DNA from: Oscillospiraceae bacterium | GTDB taxonomy: Bacteria > Bacillota_A > Clostridia > Oscillospirales > Oscillospiraceae | Assembly: GCA_017550765.1 (NCBI GenBank) | Contig: JAFZOC010000172.1 | Location: 1 to 5,277, forward strand | Length of the DNA stretch: 5,277 bases | Reading direction: 5' to 3' | Shown: positions 1 to 5,277 of the stretch, one piece after another | How the letters are laid out: each line of letters opens with the position of its first letter | Numbering within the stretch: the stretch's first letter is position 1 | Notes under the pieces: model-generated | Told to the model about the DNA's origin: nothing | What the model saw: only the letters and a program-made list of their open reading frames with translations | Database searches by the model: none | Made by a program: the position numbers and the translations under genes

Positions 1-764
1 CCGTCGCCTATCTGGGGAGGCCCTGCTTCTTCAAGGAGGAGCGGATCCACACGGTGAGCATCTCCGCATCCGGCGCCCATCGCCTGGACGAGACCGTCTG
101 CCGCGGCGTCCAGAAGGGCAGTTGGAAGAGCCTGCAGGTCGTGGGAGAGACCCTGCTGTACAAGAGCAGGACGGATATCTGCGCCTGGCAGGGAGGCTTC
201 CCGCAGTCCGTCAGCGAGGCGCTGGGCGACACGGGCTGGTATCAGGCGACGGCCGGGAGCGTATCTGCGCGCTACTATGTCAGCATGCGGGACGGGAGCA
301 ACGTCTGGAGCCTCTTTGTCTACGACCTGGGTAAGAAGATCTGGTACCGGGAGGACGGGCTGCACGCCCTGGCCTTCGCAGCCTGCGGCGACAGTCTGTA
401 CTGCATCGATGCGGCGAGCGGGGAGCTGCTGGATCTGCTGGGCGCGGCAGGGACGCCGGAGAGCTCGCTCCGCTGGAGCTGCGAGACCGGTATCCAGGGC
501 TGGCGCTGGCCGGACAAGCAATACCTGAGCCGCTATGACTTCACCCTGCGCCTGGGCGCCTGGGCGGAGCTGCAGGCGTACATCGAGTACGACAGCTCGG
601 GGCGCTGGGTGGACGCCGGACACATCCGCGGCGGCGGCATGGGGACCCGGGTGCTGCCCGTGCGGCCCCGCCGCTGCGACCATCTGCGGATCCGGCTGGA
701 GGGCAGCGGCGAGATGGAGCTCTTCTCCATCGCTCGGATCCTGGAGCTGGGGAGCGACCGCTAG
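1..764 (+). CDS. Phage structural protein, beta-propeller-like, C-terminal part (5' end outside window)
   Basis: The frame is open from the first complete codon at position 3 to the TAG at 762-764, so 253 residues of a longer protein are visible. Residues ~40-147 hold repeated short beta-strand units of propeller type: SLQVVGETLLYKS, then RYYVSMRDG...VWSLFVYD...WYREDG, then LAFAACGDSLYCID. Residues ~157-253 look like a separate beta-sandwich (LRWSCETGIQGWRW, AYIEYDSSGRWVDAG, HLRIRLEGSGEMELFSIARI). Similar proteins, as I recall them, occur in structural clusters of Clostridia prophages and are sometimes described as stabilisation or WD40-like structural proteins. A role as a virion hub or adaptor is inference. 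It has no signal peptide and no catalytic motif I can name. It opens the tail/baseplate gene series. The class (phage structural, beta-rich) is fairly sure; the exact role is not. Confidence 0.7.
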   Translation, partial: VAYLGRPCFFKEERIHTVSISASGAHRLDETVCRGVQKGSWKSLQVVGETLLYKSRTDICAWQGGFPQSVSEALGDTGWYQATAGSVSARYYVSMRDGSNVWSLFVYDLGKKIWYREDGLHALAFAACGDSLYCIDAASGELLDLLGAAGTPESSLRWSCETGIQGWRWPDKQYLSRYDFTLRLGAWAELQAYIEYDSSGRWVDAGHIRGGGMGTRVLPVRPRRCDHLRIRLEGSGEMELFSIARILELGSDR

Positions 765-787
765 GGTCGGCCACCATCGATCACGAG

Positions 788-796
788 AGGAGGAGG
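788..796 (+). promoter_or_regulatory. Ribosome binding site for the gene at 802
   Basis: AGGAGGAGG ends five bases before the ATG at 802. It decides the start: the same frame is open further upstream, back into the preceding gene, but that part has only the shadow composition of another frame and no comparable site. Confidence 0.8.
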
Positions 797-801
797 GCCC
801 T

Positions 802-1605
802 ATGAGCTATGAGTATCCGCCGATCCTGCAGGGATCGGCAAAAGAGCAGATCGCGGCGCTGCGGGACTATCTGGTCCGCATGGTGCGGGACCGGGAGAGC
901 GGGGAGACGGAGACCGTCGCCCGGGCCGTGTCGGAGATCGCCGCGACAGGGCGCTCCGCCACGGCAGGGAAGAGCACCGCCGCGACCGCCGGAGGGACCG
1001 GAGACGCCGCACGGCTGCGCGCGCTGATCCAGAAGACCGCGGAGGACAGCCGCGACCGGGACGACGTGCTGCGCAGCAGCGTGGGCGACCTGAGCCACGA
1101 GATGCGCCAGAGCTATCTGGCCCGGTCGGAGTTCGGGACCTACCAGCAGGAGGTCCGGCTGCTGATCGAGGCCACCGCCCGGCAGATCGTGGAGAGCTAC
1201 GGCTACCAGGAGCTGATCGAGGCCACGGAGGCGGAGCTGGGCGAGATGGGCGACGCCATCGCCCGCTATCTGACGGAGATCGACGGCGAGATCCGACGGG
1301 GCTATCTGACGGACCCGGATACCCACGAGACCGTCCTGGGGATCGCCATCAGCCAGCAGCTGCGCTTCACCGGGCAGAGCCTGAGCGACGGGGGCTGGAG
1401 CTATTACGAGCTGGCCCCTGGGCAGACCCTGGGCCTGTATACCTCCACGGGCTGGCAGTTCTGGGTCAACGGCCGGAAGGTGGGCTGGTTCTCCTCCTCT
1501 GACGGCATGCTGCACACCGTGAGCCAGGTCGTGGAGGAGGAGATCCGCGCCGGCGACTGGTCCCTGAGCGGCGTCGGCGGCTTCGGGATCAAGTACCTGG
1601 GATAG
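802..1605 (+). CDS. Phage minor structural (tail/baseplate) protein with helical stalk and C-terminal aromatic domain
   Basis: The product is 267 residues, with the start fixed by a near-perfect Shine-Dalgarno. Residues ~10-47 are helical and charged (AKEQIAALRDYLVRMVRDRE). Residues ~49-68 are an Ala/Thr/Gly-rich linker. Residues ~68-166 are again strongly helical with Glu/Gln/Arg-rich heptad-like spacing (LRALIQKTAEDSRD, YQQEVRLLIEATARQIVESY, ELIEATEAELGEMGDAIARYL), consistent with an oligomeric coiled coil. Residues ~178-267 form a compact beta domain (ISQQLRFTG, YYELAPGQTLGLYTSTGWQFWVNGRKVGWF) ending in GGFGIKYLG. I recall this C-terminal pattern from minor structural proteins of Clostridia prophages, in the gp58-like group. 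It lies between a propeller-like protein and a DUF859-like protein, so a distal tail or baseplate position is likely. Its enzymatic or receptor role is unknown. Confidence 0.72.
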   Translation: MSYEYPPILQGSAKEQIAALRDYLVRMVRDRESGETETVARAVSEIAATGRSATAGKSTAATAGGTGDAARLRALIQKTAEDSRDRDDVLRSSVGDLSHEMRQSYLARSEFGTYQQEVRLLIEATARQIVESYGYQELIEATEAELGEMGDAIARYLTEIDGEIRRGYLTDPDTHETVLGIAISQQLRFTGQSLSDGGWSYYELAPGQTLGLYTSTGWQFWVNGRKVGWFSSSDGMLHTVSQVVEEEIRAGDWSLSGVGGFGIKYLG

Positions 1606-1608
1606 GAG
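1604..1608 (+). promoter_or_regulatory. Ribosome binding site for the gene at 1616
   Basis: AGGAG overlaps the TAG stop of the preceding gene and lies seven bases before the ATG at 1616. Termination and re-initiation are therefore close together, which suggests translational coupling. Confidence 0.7.
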
Positions 1609-1615
1609 ACGCTAG

Positions 1616-3076
1616 ATGAGCACATCGTATCGGATCGTCGGCAACTTTTACCGCGGCTCTGGCACGAGCAACATGGGCAAGGCGCTGGGCTACGATGGCT
1701 GGCCGATCGTGGGCCGCTTCAAGTTCCACACCCCGTCCACCGGCGCGACCAGCATCAGCTGGCAGACGGACAGCTATCTGCCAGACGCCGGCCACAGCTA
1801 CCACGAGCCGGAGCTGCGCTGGGCCGTCACCACGGAGAGCTCCGGCTACGAAAACCAGTACGGCGCGACAGGCAGGACGGCATCCGCCAGCAACAGTCGG
1901 CTCGTGGGCTCGGCATCCGTGGACCTGCTGCCGGATACGGACTACTATGTCTGGATCTGGCCGACGACGACCCTCTACAGCCTGCTGACGGTGGGCGACA
2001 TGGGCCTGTCTGTGGACGGTGTCTACGGCACGCCCAGTACGATCCAGGCGGACGACGGGTCCTTCGGGAGCCAGATCCCCATCAGCCTGGTCCCGTCCGG
2101 ACAGGGCGCGCTGCACACGGTCAGCGTGAGCTGCGCGGGCAGGACCGAGACCCTGCTGACGGACAGCAGCGCCACCAGCTGCGTCTGGACGCCGGATCTG
2201 GCGACCTACGCCGCGCGGCTCCCGTCCAGCGGGAGCGCCACGGCGACCATCAGCTGCCAGACGAGCTACGGCGGCAACAACGTGGGGACGAGCACGGCGA
2301 GCATCACCGTCAGCTTTGCCCCGGGGAGCTTGGCACCGGTCCTCACTTCTGGCTGGGCGGCCGCGAGCCCGTACAACACCGGGGCCGTCGCGGGGATCTC
2401 CGGCTACGTCCAGGGCTACAGCCAGGCGGAAGTCAGCTTCGACGCGACCAAGGTCTCCTGCCGGTACGGCGCGAGCATCGCGGGATATCGGATCCGCTGC
2501 GGCGGGACGGAGGTCTCGGCGAGCCCGTACAGGACCGGCGTGCTCACCGGCAACGCGGAGATCGTCTGCACCGTCATCGACAGCAGAGGGCAGGAGGCCA
2601 GCGCGACGCTGCAGCTGAGCGTGTTGTCCTACGCGCAGCCGGTCATCACGGATGTGTCCGTGTTCCGCTGCGACAGCAACGGCACGGCAGACGACGCGGG
2701 GCAGTATTTCTCCGCACGGGGCAGGGCGATCTGGTCTTCCCTGGACAACGAGAACAGCGTCACGCTGACGGTGGCCTTTCGCCAGAGCGAGGCGGCGTCC
2801 TTCGGCAGCGAGACCACGCTGACAAACGACACGGCCTCGGTGATCGGCGGACTCTCCGCGGACTCCAGCTATGTGATCCGCCTGACCGCCACGGACACGG
2901 TCGGCAACACGGTGACGGTCACGGTGAAGATCGCGACGCAGGTCTGGGCGATGAAGTTCCGCCCGGACGGGCTCGGCGTTGGCTTCGGCAAGGCTCCGGA
3001 ACACAGCAAATGCATTGAGATCCCAGCCGACTGGACGATCCGGATCGGGTCGCGGGTGATCGGGGAGAACACATGA
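1616..3076 (+). CDS. DUF859-like phage minor structural protein (multi-domain Ig-like tail protein)
   Basis: The product is 486 residues and almost entirely beta-strand/Ser-Thr-Gly-rich. Residues 1-~135 form an N-terminal beta domain (YRIVGNFYRGSGTSN, KFHTPSTGATSISWQTDSY, DLLPDTDYYVWIWPTT). Residues ~140-235 form an Ig-like unit (LHTVSVSCAGRTETLL, SCVWTPDLATYAARLPSS, ATATISCQTSYGGNNVGTSTASITVSF). Residues ~240-340 form a second unit with DSRGQEASATLQLSVLSYAQP. Residues ~342-440 form a third, opening with ITDVSVFRCDSNGTADDAGQYF and ending in strands with a TDTVGNTVTV turn. The tail at ~444-486 (MKFRPDGLGVGFGKAPE, IEIPADWTIRIG) is characteristic. The RCDSNGTADD motif, the ISCQT strand and the DGxGVGFGK ending match what I know of DUF859 proteins of Firmicutes siphoviruses, taken as minor structural or host-contact proteins. 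The exact function is unproven. It has no signal peptide or membrane segment. Confidence 0.82.
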   Translation: MSTSYRIVGNFYRGSGTSNMGKALGYDGWPIVGRFKFHTPSTGATSISWQTDSYLPDAGHSYHEPELRWAVTTESSGYENQYGATGRTASASNSRLVGSASVDLLPDTDYYVWIWPTTTLYSLLTVGDMGLSVDGVYGTPSTIQADDGSFGSQIPISLVPSGQGALHTVSVSCAGRTETLLTDSSATSCVWTPDLATYAARLPSSGSATATISCQTSYGGNNVGTSTASITVSFAPGSLAPVLTSGWAAASPYNTGAVAGISGYVQGYSQAEVSFDATKVSCRYGASIAGYRIRCGGTEVSASPYRTGVLTGNAEIVCTVIDSRGQEASATLQLSVLSYAQPVITDVSVFRCDSNGTADDAGQYFSARGRAIWSSLDNENSVTLTVAFRQSEAASFGSETTLTNDTASVIGGLSADSSYVIRLTATDTVGNTVTVTVKIATQVWAMKFRPDGLGVGFGKAPEHSKCIEIPADWTIRIGSRVIGENT

Positions 3077-3084
3077 GGAAAGGA
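3075..3084 (+). promoter_or_regulatory. Ribosome binding site for the gene at 3093
   Basis: GAGGAAAGGA begins in the TGA stop of the upstream gene and ends eight bases before the ATG at 3093. An earlier ATG at 3088 reads ATG AGA TGA and stops at once, so 3093 is the workable start. Confidence 0.65.
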
Positions 3085-3092
3085 CGGATGAG

Positions 3093-4550
3093 ATGATCTG
3101 TGTGATCGTAAAGGGGCGGGCCGCCACCGCGCTGGCGACGGAGCCCATCACCACGTCCAGCGTGGGCATGGAGGCAAAGATCTCCTGCTCGGACGACTGG
3201 GACGGGCTCGCAAGGTGCGTCATCTTCCGCGGCAGCGGGACCAGCGTCGATGTCGAGGCGCTGAGCGGCGACATCTGTGAGGTCCCCCACGAGGTGCTGG
3301 CGACCGCCGGCGGCCGTCTGCTGGTCGGCGTCTACGGGACCGGCGACGAAGGACAGCGCGTCACGCCCACCATCTGGGCGGACGCGGGCCCGATCGAGGA
3401 GGGGGCGGTCCCCTCCGAGGTGGAGCCGACGCCTGCGACCCAGAGCCTGGTCGATCAGCTGCTGGCGGCGGCTCAGGCAGCTCAGGACGCAGCCGAGGAC
3501 GCCGCTGAGATCGCCCGGAGCGTCCGGGACGACGCCGACGGCGGCGCCTTCGACGGCGCGGACGGCGTGAGCCCGACGGTCACGATCGCGGAGACCGCTG
3601 GCGGCCACACCGTCACGATCGCCGACGCGGAGCACCCCGGCGGCCAGAGCTTCCTCGTCCCGGACGGGCAGAGCGCCCCCGTGGACGCCACCCTCAGCCA
3701 GACCGGCCAGGCGGCGGACGCCAAGGCCACGGGCGATGTCCTCACGCAGCACGGCGGCGAGCTTGAGAGCCTGAGCCCGACGATAGGCTCCAGCGCCTAC
3801 ACCTGGAACCTGAAAAAGAACTACAACACCAGCGGCAACTACGTGAGCGCGGACGGTTTTGCGGTCACGAGCCAGTACATCCCGGTCGCTCCGGGAGACC
3901 GTGTGCAGAGAAAGGCCCCCGCCAAAGACGCGAACGACAAGACGCTCTCGATGCTCATCAATGAGTTCGACGGGACGACCTGGCTCCGCCGGACGGGCGT
4001 CCCGTCCGGCGCGTATATGGTCATCGGCAGCGACGCGACGGCGATCCGCATCGCCTACGGCTATCCGAGCGACCAGAACGTCACCATCACGCAGGAGCTC
4101 GTTGACGCGACCTTCGCCGTGCGGATCATCCGGGCTGTTTCCATCGGCGGCGGAGGCGGGACGAGCAGCTACGCAGACCTGACCAACAAGCCGCAGATCG
4201 GCGGCGTGACGCTCTCCGGCAACAAGAGCGCGGCGGACCTGTCGCTGGCCACGGCCTCCGAGGTGGCGGCGAAGTATACAAAGCCCGCCGGCGGCATCCC
4301 GGCGACCGACCTTGCGTCTGCTGTGCAGACGAGCCTGGGACTGGCGGATACGGCTTTGCAGTCTGCTCCTGTTACCAGCGTCAACGGGCAGACTGGCGTG
4401 GTCACTCTGACGATCCCCAGCACGGCGACGGATGTGGGTGCGGTGGCTGTGTCGCAAGGCGTGGCTCATGCCGGCGAGTTTGTCGTGGTCGGCTCTGACG
4501 GCAACATCACGACTGTGACGCTGGCGACCTGGCAAGGGGGGTCTTACTGA
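3093..4550 (+). CDS. Phage upper-baseplate / tail-fibre protein (BppU-like N-terminus, modular shaft)
   Basis: The product is 485 residues and modular. Residues 1-~105 form a beta domain (VGMEAKISCSDDWDGLARCVIF, GRLLVGVYGTGDE, TPTIWADAGPIEEG) of the kind opening BppU-like upper-baseplate proteins of Firmicutes phages. Residues ~117-147 are an Ala-rich coiled coil (LVDQLLAAAQAAQDAAEDAAEIARSV), probably trimeric. Residues ~152-192 carry a DGADGVSPTVTI / GGHTVTI spacer and ~198-216 the ATLSQTGQAADAKATGDVL motif common in these proteins. Residues ~236-347 are a beta-rich module (YTWNLKKNYNTSGNYVSADGF, YIPVAPGDRV, AIRIAYG) that resembles tail-fibre glycan-contact domains; that reading is inference. 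Residues ~351-355 are a poly-Gly hinge. Residues ~360-480 carry fibre motifs YADLTNKPQIGGVTLSG, SVNGQTGVVTL, TATDVGAV and FVVVGSDGNITT. The stop overlaps the next start by one base. Codon use loosens towards T-ending codons in the last ~80 codons. Confidence 0.85.
   Translation: MICVIVKGRAATALATEPITTSSVGMEAKISCSDDWDGLARCVIFRGSGTSVDVEALSGDICEVPHEVLATAGGRLLVGVYGTGDEGQRVTPTIWADAGPIEEGAVPSEVEPTPATQSLVDQLLAAAQAAQDAAEDAAEIARSVRDDADGGAFDGADGVSPTVTIAETAGGHTVTIADAEHPGGQSFLVPDGQSAPVDATLSQTGQAADAKATGDVLTQHGGELESLSPTIGSSAYTWNLKKNYNTSGNYVSADGFAVTSQYIPVAPGDRVQRKAPAKDANDKTLSMLINEFDGTTWLRRTGVPSGAYMVIGSDATAIRIAYGYPSDQNVTITQELVDATFAVRIIRAVSIGGGGGTSSYADLTNKPQIGGVTLSGNKSAADLSLATASEVAAKYTKPAGGIPATDLASAVQTSLGLADTALQSAPVTSVNGQTGVVTLTIPSTATDVGAVAVSQGVAHAGEFVVVGSDGNITTVTLATWQGGSY
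3987..4011. repeat. Perfect 11-bp inverted repeat with 3-base loop inside the tail-fibre gene
   Basis: The left arm CGCCGGACGGG (3987-3997) is exactly complementary to the right arm CCCGTCCGGCG (4001-4011), with CGT as spacer. It lies in codons ~299-307 of the upper-baseplate/fibre gene, in the putative glycan-contact module. No T-run follows (the next bases are CGTATATGG), so it is not an intrinsic terminator. The composition is very GC-rich, so chance plus codon preference could contribute. Confidence 0.6.
4534..4541 (+). promoter_or_regulatory. Ribosome binding site for the gene at 4550
   Basis: AAGGGGGG lies within the last codons of the upstream gene, eight bases before the ATG at 4550. 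The stop/start arrangement is TGATG with a one-base overlap (TGA 4548-4550, ATG 4550-4552), typical of translational coupling. Confidence 0.6.
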
Positions 4551-5182
4551 TGAGCGTAGACAAGCTAGTTGACAGCACCCAGCTCGACGCTGACCTGACC
4601 TCTGTGGCCGACGCGATCCGGGCCAAGTCCGGCGGCTCCACGCAGCTCGCCTTCCCGGCGGGCTTCGTCAGCGAGATCCAGGCGATCCCCGGCGGCGGGG
4701 ATGAAGTCTTTTTCTCGACGCAAGGCTATATGTACGTTGAGGAGATCGACTTCCCTGCGACGGTGACCGATCTGAAAATGAACTTTTACAATACCGGCGG
4801 ATACAGCCACGTGAAAAGCATCAGCGGGATGGCACAAACAACTACAGGCGCCCCTGGAAACCAGTTCCGCGGCCTGTCGGATCTGGAGACAGTTCATCTT
4901 CCTCGTGCTTGCCGTTTTTATTCCTATGCGTTTCGTGCGTGTACGAAATTAAAAACAGTTGAGCTTGGCTCCATTGGATATCCGGTCGTGTATATGGCCG
5001 ACGCATCACACAACGTATTTTATGGCGTAACGCAGAGCGGTCTGACGATCACACTCTACGTCAACGCTTCGACTCTTGCAGAAGCACAGGCGATCTCCGA
5101 TGTCGGTGCGCTTGCCCCGTGGGGCGCGACGAATGCCACGATCGTTTACAGATCCTCAACGACCGGGGAGGTGCTGGTATGA
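4550..5182 (+). CDS. Phage tail-associated protein with BspA-like leucine-rich repeats, candidate receptor-binding or accessory fibre protein
   Basis: The product is 210 residues. Residues ~10-46 form a short N-terminal module (DADLTSVADAIRAKSGGSTQLAFPAGFVSEIQAI), a pattern I know from small tail-fibre-region proteins of Clostridia phages, where 'AIRAKSG...PAGF' precedes variable C-termini. GGG at residues 48-50 acts as a hinge. Residues ~55-170 carry BspA-type leucine-rich-repeat signatures: VEEIDFPATVTDLKM, FRGLSDLETVHLPRA, YAFRACTKLKTVELGSI, FYGVTQSGLTITLYV. The end (WGATNATIVYRSSTTGEVLV) resembles the cap of such repeats. These repeats are common in surface proteins of gut bacteria and their phages and mediate binding; here a host-contact role is inferred from domain and position. 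The sequence encoding the repeats is much less GC-rich (about 50%) than the N-terminal module. It is coupled to the genes on both sides by overlaps. Confidence 0.75.
   Translation: MSVDKLVDSTQLDADLTSVADAIRAKSGGSTQLAFPAGFVSEIQAIPGGGDEVFFSTQGYMYVEEIDFPATVTDLKMNFYNTGGYSHVKSISGMAQTTTGAPGNQFRGLSDLETVHLPRACRFYSYAFRACTKLKTVELGSIGYPVVYMADASHNVFYGVTQSGLTITLYVNASTLAEAQAISDVGALAPWGATNATIVYRSSTTGEVLV
5165..5171 (+). promoter_or_regulatory. Ribosome binding site for the gene at 5179
   Basis: GGGGAGG lies seven bases before the ATG at 5179. It supports that start over the in-frame ATG at 5188, which would have a spacing of 16 bases. Confidence 0.6.
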
Positions 5183-5277
5183 CGCAGATGACCCTTTACA
5201 CCGGCGGCGGCGTGAGCCTGTCCCCCGTCCGCGCAGAGGGCCGCACGGAGAGCGACTATGTCCGCCTCATCGCCGAC
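5179..5277 (+). CDS. N-terminal part of a small phage protein of unknown function (3' end outside window)
   Basis: Thirty-three codons are visible, beginning MTQMTLYTGGGVSLSPVRAE and continuing to DYVRLIAD at the window edge with no stop. The start overlaps the stop of the upstream leucine-rich-repeat gene (ATGA, four bases shared) and has its own Shine-Dalgarno. The 'YVRLIAD' segment is reminiscent of small proteins that I recall following tail-fibre genes in Clostridia prophages, but the visible part is too short to name a family. The overlap puts it in the same late transcript. It could be a small structural or accessory protein; lysis genes often follow further on, but none is visible here. 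Confidence 0.6.
   Translation, partial: MTQMTLYTGGGVSLSPVRAEGRTESDYVRLIAD

Noticed and set aside
33..56. AAGGAGGA followed by GTG at 54, looking like a gene start inside the first gene.
   Set aside because: The frame is open back to the window edge, and the upstream residues (VAYLGRPCFFKEERIHT) look like part of the same protein family. The purine run simply encodes Lys-Glu-Glu, and its spacing to GTG is long.
535..801. Upstream extension of the second gene to an ATG at 535.
   Set aside because: This would overlap the first gene by 230 bases in another frame with shadow-like composition, while a near-perfect Shine-Dalgarno precedes the ATG at 802.
781..1515. Open frame of 244 codons on the - strand, opposite the gene at 802.
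   Set aside because: It is a shadow frame rich in Leu/Arg/Gln with no recognisable domain. The + strand gene has a strong ribosome binding site and a coherent architecture.
2218..2236. Seven-base inverted repeat GCTCCCG / CGGGAGC with a five-base loop.
   Set aside because: It is short and within coding sequence of very high GC, so it is expected by chance. No T-run follows.
1589..3274. Long open frame of 561 codons on the - strand.
   Set aside because: It lies wholly antisense to well-recognised phage structural genes. The translation is Arg/Ala/Asp/Val-rich with no domain, as expected of a GC-rich shadow frame, and it overlaps another such frame.
3540..3670. Collagen-like Gly-X-Y repeat in the fibre gene.
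   Set aside because: Only a couple of Gly-x-x units (DGADGVSP) are present before a beta spacer, too few for a collagen helix.
2919..4535. Long open frame of 538 codons on the - strand.
   Set aside because: It is antisense to the DUF859-like gene end and the fibre gene, has low-complexity Arg/Gly/Ala/Val composition, and its existence follows from the high GC at third codon positions on the + strand.
4700..5182. Possible diversity-generating retroelement target (variable C-terminal region).
   Set aside because: I see no C-type-lectin-like fold, no adenine-enriched variable repeat with a second copy, and no reverse transcriptase in the window. The region reads as leucine-rich repeats.

Overview
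The window is a late structural (tail, baseplate and host-recognition) segment of a tailed bacteriophage or prophage. All genes lie on the + strand and are packed end to end: five consecutive reading frames plus the start of a sixth, with gaps of 37, 10 and 16 bases and then overlaps of 1 and 4 bases. No stretch over 40 bases is non-coding. Strong AGGAGG-type ribosome binding sites, high GC (roughly two thirds overall, up to about 77% in places) and module types typical of Firmicutes gut phages suggest a high-GC Clostridia host, perhaps of the Oscillospiraceae/Ruminococcaceae kind. The host assignment is inference. No integrase, attachment site or bacterial gene is visible, so free phage and prophage cannot be told apart.

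Layout: (1) 1-764, the C-terminal part of a beta-rich, propeller-like structural protein whose start lies upstream. (2) 802-1605, a minor structural protein with a long helical region and a compact aromatic/glycine-rich C-terminal domain. (3) 1616-3076, a DUF859-like minor structural protein made of Ig-like beta domains. (4) 3093-4550, an upper-baseplate/tail-fibre protein: N-terminal beta domain, Ala-rich coiled coil, spacer repeats, probable glycan-binding-like domain and distal fibre motifs. (5) 4550-5182, a small protein with a short N-terminal anchor, a glycine hinge and a BspA-like leucine-rich-repeat module. (6) 5179 to the window end, the N-terminus of a small unrecognised protein.

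Working model: these products form the distal part of the virion. Genes 1-3 supply hub or minor tail structures, gene 4 is a trimeric fibre or baseplate arm, and gene 5 is a candidate receptor-contacting tip or accessory adhesin whose translation is coupled to gene 4. The most informative signal is compositional. GC and codon use shift near the distal end of gene 4 and drop sharply at the glycine hinge of gene 5, from about 72% to about 50%, with a minimum near 44%. This looks like modular replacement of a host-recognition domain. I saw no complete undescribed system such as defence, a retroelement or CRISPR. The window reads as a known phage module type with a mosaic recognition end.
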